Positions 59,840-64,000 of a stretch of 64,000 nt of DNA are shown here, piece after piece (positions within the stretch are counted from its first letter, which is position 1; each line of letters starts with the position of its first letter). The position numbers were made by a program, and so were the translations under genes. The notes beneath the pieces were generated by a model that saw only the letters and a list, made by a program, of their open reading frames with translations, was not told the DNA's origin and did no database searches. This stretch comes from Cloeon dipterum (taxonomy: Eukaryota > Arthropoda > Insecta > Ephemeroptera > Baetidae), in assembly GCF_949628265.1 (NCBI RefSeq), contig NC_088786.1, positions 34,617,681-34,681,680 of the forward strand, in the 5' to 3' direction.

Positions 59840-61425
59840 ATTCGCATCAGTGGTGGACAGTGGGGAGGGAGACTCTTTGGGGGAGAAGAAGCAGCCTTTT
59901 GATACTTAAGTGATAGACGAACGGGGGTAGAAGAAAGAGAGCGGGCGCAATTTAGTCATGGACTTGAAGTAGAGGCAGGTTTGCCTGCCGTTTTCCCCTT
60001 TGGATTGAAATCTCGTCTGTGCTTGTGATTGGTTTCGAATGTCTGGGAAATGTACTCGCGCGTGGATTTTCACGGTCAATTACTCACGCCACGTTGTTGT
60101 ATCTCCGACCTTTTAAAAACCGTAACGCAAAAATGTAATAATTGAAATGCGTCTTCTGTCTTGTATAATATGTTGATTGCGAATCACATTCCTAAATATT
60201 GATATTGTTACACAGCTTTCTATTTTTAAAGTAGAAGTCCTCTACGACCCTTGTTGGTTTTCACTTATCCTGTACATTTTCTCACGTAGAAGATTGTTGA
60301 GCAATTCCGAATGATATGAATAATTAACACGCAGACAAATAATAATACTTACAGCAAGCAAATTAAGGTTTAATTTTGTGACGTGGAAAGAGAGCGCGTA
60401 AATCGTTGGGTCTGTAATTGGATTCTTTTCAGTGACATTTTTGCCCCCTTGCAGCGATTTTGAAGTTTGGGTTTTGAATTAGTCGTCAATGGTTGGTAAC
60501 AGAAATAATGAGAAATACAAATAAGGAGTAGTTGTGTCAGAAGAGCTCACGTCTGGCTGTGCAGAATTATTTCAGTTCATGACATCAACATGAAAATAGT
60601 TTCTCCTTTTTTGGTGGTTGGTAATTTTTAAATCCCTAGTACGTGAGAACGGTTATATGCATAGCAAGTTTTTTTCGCCTTACTTTTCCCAGTCCCAATG
60701 TACACCCAAAAGTTTCATTAATAAAAAAAGTACTCGTATATATTGTTCTTGACCATGCGATATCATTTTTACGCCTCGCGTTGAGGCGCTGACTGATGAG
60801 AATCAGTACACAAAATGTAGTGTGCGGCAACATGTGAACCAAAAACAAGAAAACCAAATTCCAGTTTGCAAACTGTCATTTGTGGAAATCAACCAATCAT
60901 TCTCGAGTAACCTTAGTGTATATCCGCAAAATTTAATCTGTACCAAATCTTAATATCAAGTCTCCTTAACGAGTAGAGAATCAAACGGTCGCAAAGCTGT
61001 TTTAGTTATTTACCGTGTAAATATTTTGTGAGCGCATTAGAGGTAATCAGTTGTTGGAGCTTTGACGCACCGGGCCGTTTAACAATGTGTGGACTGCAGA
61101 TTCACTTGGAACAACTTATAACGGAGTGCTAGTCATGACTTCTTACAAGTTAGAGAGCGAGAGGAGGCACTTGGTCTGATCGCAATAAAAAAAGTGAAAC
61201 CTAATTGGCCTCTTGTTACTACTTATAGCACTGTCATTGTTGATAGTTTGAAATTATTGAACTCGGCCAGCAGGCAGGATGCTTGGCACTGTGCGTTGGG
61301 AGGCTTCCGACGTTTTATCAAAATACAATACAGTCCATCCGTGTGTGGCAAGTACCCAGTGAAATGTTCCCAAGAGCTGAGTTCTGTTGACGATTTATTA
61401 ATAAAACTTTGGAAACTGTTGAATC
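59840..61425 (+). other. Acsl: ACSL 3' UTR
   Basis: Noncoding DNA after the ACSL stop. AATAAA signals lie at 61184-61189 and 61400-61405. The second is followed by a T/G-rich stretch typical of a polyadenylation site, so the 3' UTR may be up to 1.6 kb. Confidence 0.5.
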
Positions 61426-63382
61426 CTTTTTGTTTCATTTGTTTCACTATATACTAGCAAAGCAAAAAAAAAACATTTAAGTTTATTGAGTTTCATTCAC
61501 GATATTTTTTTAACAAATATAATAGCACTCAAAAGGGCATCTAAAATTCAATAATAGACTTAAAAAAATAACAGCCTGTCAAATTAGGAGTCCGGCACGA
61601 TTTTCGGGGTTGTATCAGCGGTAATAAGTATAAGTACAGCGAACTGTTGCTCTTGCTCATCGTACGTCTCCAAAAGAGCGGATTGACATGTGACGTTTTA
61701 GTGACTTTAAGCTCGGAAATGCGCAGTATAGTGTTTCCCCTTAAAGCTAGGTTGATGCGAAACAACAGCCAACAGTCACCAAAAAAGGGGAAGGAGTAGG
61801 GTCGACCTGTTGTTTCGCTTCTCCTTGCTTTTAGCTTTTATCTCCTTCACTCCTCCATAACTTCTAGATGTCGTACACATTATCACCATTATACAAGGTT
61901 CGCGTGAATAATTTTTCTTTCTTCTAAATTATCGTTAAAGTGCACGAATTTACTTATCAATATCGCAGAGGTTACTGTGACTGAAACTTCAGTTAAATCA
62001 GTGTAGCAACATAAATATATTTCTCGTTTTGCAGCCACCATATGGTGCAACGCCTCGTGTATACCGCCGTCGGTTATCTTATAACACCAAGAGCAACAGA
62101 GGAGAAGAGCGTAAGACAAAATTAGTATAAGATCATTGAATTAATGAGTTTCGACACATTATATGCAGGGTGCAGAATTTACCAGATTTTTATATTTTTA
62201 CCATACCAGGTGGTATTTTTACCAGTTATTTTTTAACTGCGGGGCACACTTTCAACTACTTCTAACTTATTGTGCTATGATGAAAATTTCACTTTTCTGG
62301 TAAATACCAAAATACCTGGTAAAAACTTGGTAGTATTGACCGTTGCTGGTAAATACCATACTTGGTAAAAACTTGGGTACCCTTATTGATATTATGTGAA
62401 TCAAGTTTGCTTTTATGGGCCCTGATCTTTAAAACACGCGGTGGAGAAAGAAATTTTAGAAATTTCCGCGCCGTGCGGAGTTGCCAAAATGCAGAAAAAT
62501 AGGCAAACCACAACAACTGCACGTCAAATGAGCGAATTTCCGTTTTAGGCGAATTCCGAGTCGCCGCGTTGACTTTCGCGGGGCCTGAAATGACGAAAAA
62601 ACGGATTCTTCAGTCACGAGGGGGTGAGTGGAGGGCGAGGAGCTCGCGAAATAAGCCATTGGGACCTTGCAAGAGTTTTTGAAATCTTCGCGCTGAGCGT
62701 AATCGCGAAAACTGAGAAATTTAAGAATTCTAAGACTCATAAGACCGACGTCATGAAATCAGAGGAAAAGATTTCTTGAAGGAGCGTTGCGACACGACGT
62801 CAATCGGTACTACATAGCTTATTGTTAGATCATTTTTCTGTGTATGGTACGTGCAGCCAATCATGATGCCGATGATGCGGTTTGTTGGATAACGTCAGTG
62901 CGCAAATAAGAGTAAAAAGTTCAACACATTCAGGCTTTTACCTAGTTGTTGAGCCATAGAGTACATAATAGTATGGCCACTAAAGTTAACATTGTCAATG
63001 TTATGAGATAATCGATTATGTTTGACCGATTTAAAAAAAGCCTGACTTTTAGAACTATTTTATCTCTACGGATTCTTTTAGTTTTCCCCGCTGTTTCTCA
63101 ACTACAGATTAAGGTTAAAGTTTGCAAACCATCAGCAGAGAATATTATGTCCATGTTCGCTGCTAAATTTGTCATTTTTTTTAGTCATAAAATTACCCTT
63201 GATATTCATGTAATTTTCCTAACAGTATGACAATTTCTCAACGTGGTTAAAAAAATCTCTGCACGAGGCTTCCTAACGCTTATACACTTAACATTTGTGG
63301 ACGTAGACTTAATATAAAAATTCAGTTTGTCTTCTTTATGGAATTTAATACTAAGTAAGTAACTAACAATCACTTCTTAATC
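61426..63382. other. Intergenic, ACSL / eL34
   Basis: No gene is supported. It includes a possible MITE at 62166-62384. The minus-strand ATTAAA at 63344-63349 may be the eL34 polyadenylation signal. Confidence 0.4.
62166..62384. repeat. Possible short DNA element with TTTTTACC repeats
   Basis: The left end CAGGGTGCAGAATTTACC and the inverted right end AGGGTACCCAAGTTTTTACC are similar. Several direct and inverted TACCAGG / TGGTAAA units lie inside. It could be a hAT-type MITE; the target duplication is unclear. Confidence 0.3.
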
Positions 63383-63479
63383 TTAAGATTTTCCTTTTAA
63401 CGCCTTGGCCTGAGCCTGCTGTGCCTTCAGAACTTTAACTACAATCTTCTGTTCCTCAATAAGGAACGAACGCACAATC
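63383..63479 (-). CDS. RpL34: Ribosomal protein eL34, last coding exon (partial gene)
   Basis: After an acceptor (GTTTACAG at 63480-63482) the frame reads [20 protein letters not shown] and ends AKALKGKS. Human RPL34 ends with [20 protein letters not shown], so the match is close. eL34 belongs to the cytosolic 60S subunit. The intron reaches at least to the window edge; the remaining exons lie beyond 64000. Confidence 0.93.
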
Positions 63480-63482
63480 CTG

Positions 63483-64000
63483 TAAACAAATATAAAACTG
63501 TTAGCTACATGATATTTCTGAGGGTTAGAGATTAACATAACAATTTAATACATAATTTGAATTTAATTTAATTAATACTTTATTTAACTAAATGATGAAA
63601 ATGAAGAATAATGAAACATTAATACAACCTACTTGGATAAATAAATATGTATATATTCGTGTCTATATAACACGGAAATAAAAATAAATAATTAATCAAA
63701 AATAGAGCAAATTACTAGGCCTGTGTTTAGCTCAAGGTAAATTATTATGCTTGCCTGTTATAATTAAAGCCTGAAACCAACTTACAAAATATACATTGAG
63801 TGTGTGATGCCGTAGAAAATAGTTAAATAATGTTTTATTTTTGTAAGATTTAAAAAAAAATCTGATTACATATGTTCCAAAAATGAAAACATCCATGCAC
63901 CAAAAAGCGATAGAGATTAGTATATTGCTTAATGGACTGCAGAACCATTATCATAAAAAATATTAAATTCGCTAAATTGACATAATTATTAAATAAATGT
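63483..64000 (-). other. RpL34: eL34 intron running off the window
   Basis: AT-rich sequence with no further eL34 exon visible. Confidence 0.5.

Noticed and set aside
1-64000. CRISPR array, phage, operon or defence-island structure
   Set aside because: Spliced genes with animal families throughout show this is eukaryotic nuclear DNA, and no regularly spaced direct repeats are present.

Overview
The window is animal nuclear DNA, most likely from an insect or a close arthropod relative with a fairly compact genome. Genes are split by introns, many only 50-80 bases long, with GT/AG ends. Coding exons are GC-rich and sit in AT-rich flanks that carry short DNA-transposon relics. No bacterial operon signals, rRNA, credible tRNA or CRISPR array is visible. 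All exon models were built by hand from open frames, splice sites and phase agreement. Family names rest on recognised motifs, not on a database search.

Left part (1-12.6 kb): a one-exon FRAT/GBP-like gene (GSK-3 binding motif), the 36-residue OST4 micro-gene, CNBP (five zinc knuckles) and a 13-exon BRD7/9 bromodomain gene, all on the minus strand. These are followed by an unrecognised four-exon plus-strand gene that converges on mitochondrial ribosomal protein mL42 (minus).

Middle part (12.6-38 kb): two plus-strand genes for small secreted proteins (112 and 78 residues) precede a 17-exon CTF18 clamp-loader gene (minus), which converges on the second of them. A candidate 31-residue secreted peptide and the 12-exon microsomal triglyceride transfer protein gene (plus) come next. 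The latter converges on a BMP9/BMP10-type TGF-beta ligand gene (minus, 5 exons).

Right part (38-64 kb): a long-chain acyl-CoA synthetase gene (ACSL) covers about 22 kb. Four candidate first exons are seen. Three join a shared membrane-anchor exon and the fourth bypasses it, which predicts anchored and soluble enzyme forms. The last exon of ribosomal protein eL34 (minus) lies near the right edge.

Repeats: one family of about 435 bp elements with TTAA target duplications and 16 bp inverted ends has three complete copies and one decayed copy. A 441 bp near-perfect palindrome, several other inverted-repeat elements and a 180 bp tandem duplication are also present. Two genes concern lipid handling (MTP loads lipoproteins, ACSL activates fatty acids) and two concern signalling (FRAT-like, BMP-like), but nothing suggests that the neighbours form one pathway. 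The most notable points are the FRAT-like gene, the BMP9/10-type ligand and the ACSL promoter arrangement.
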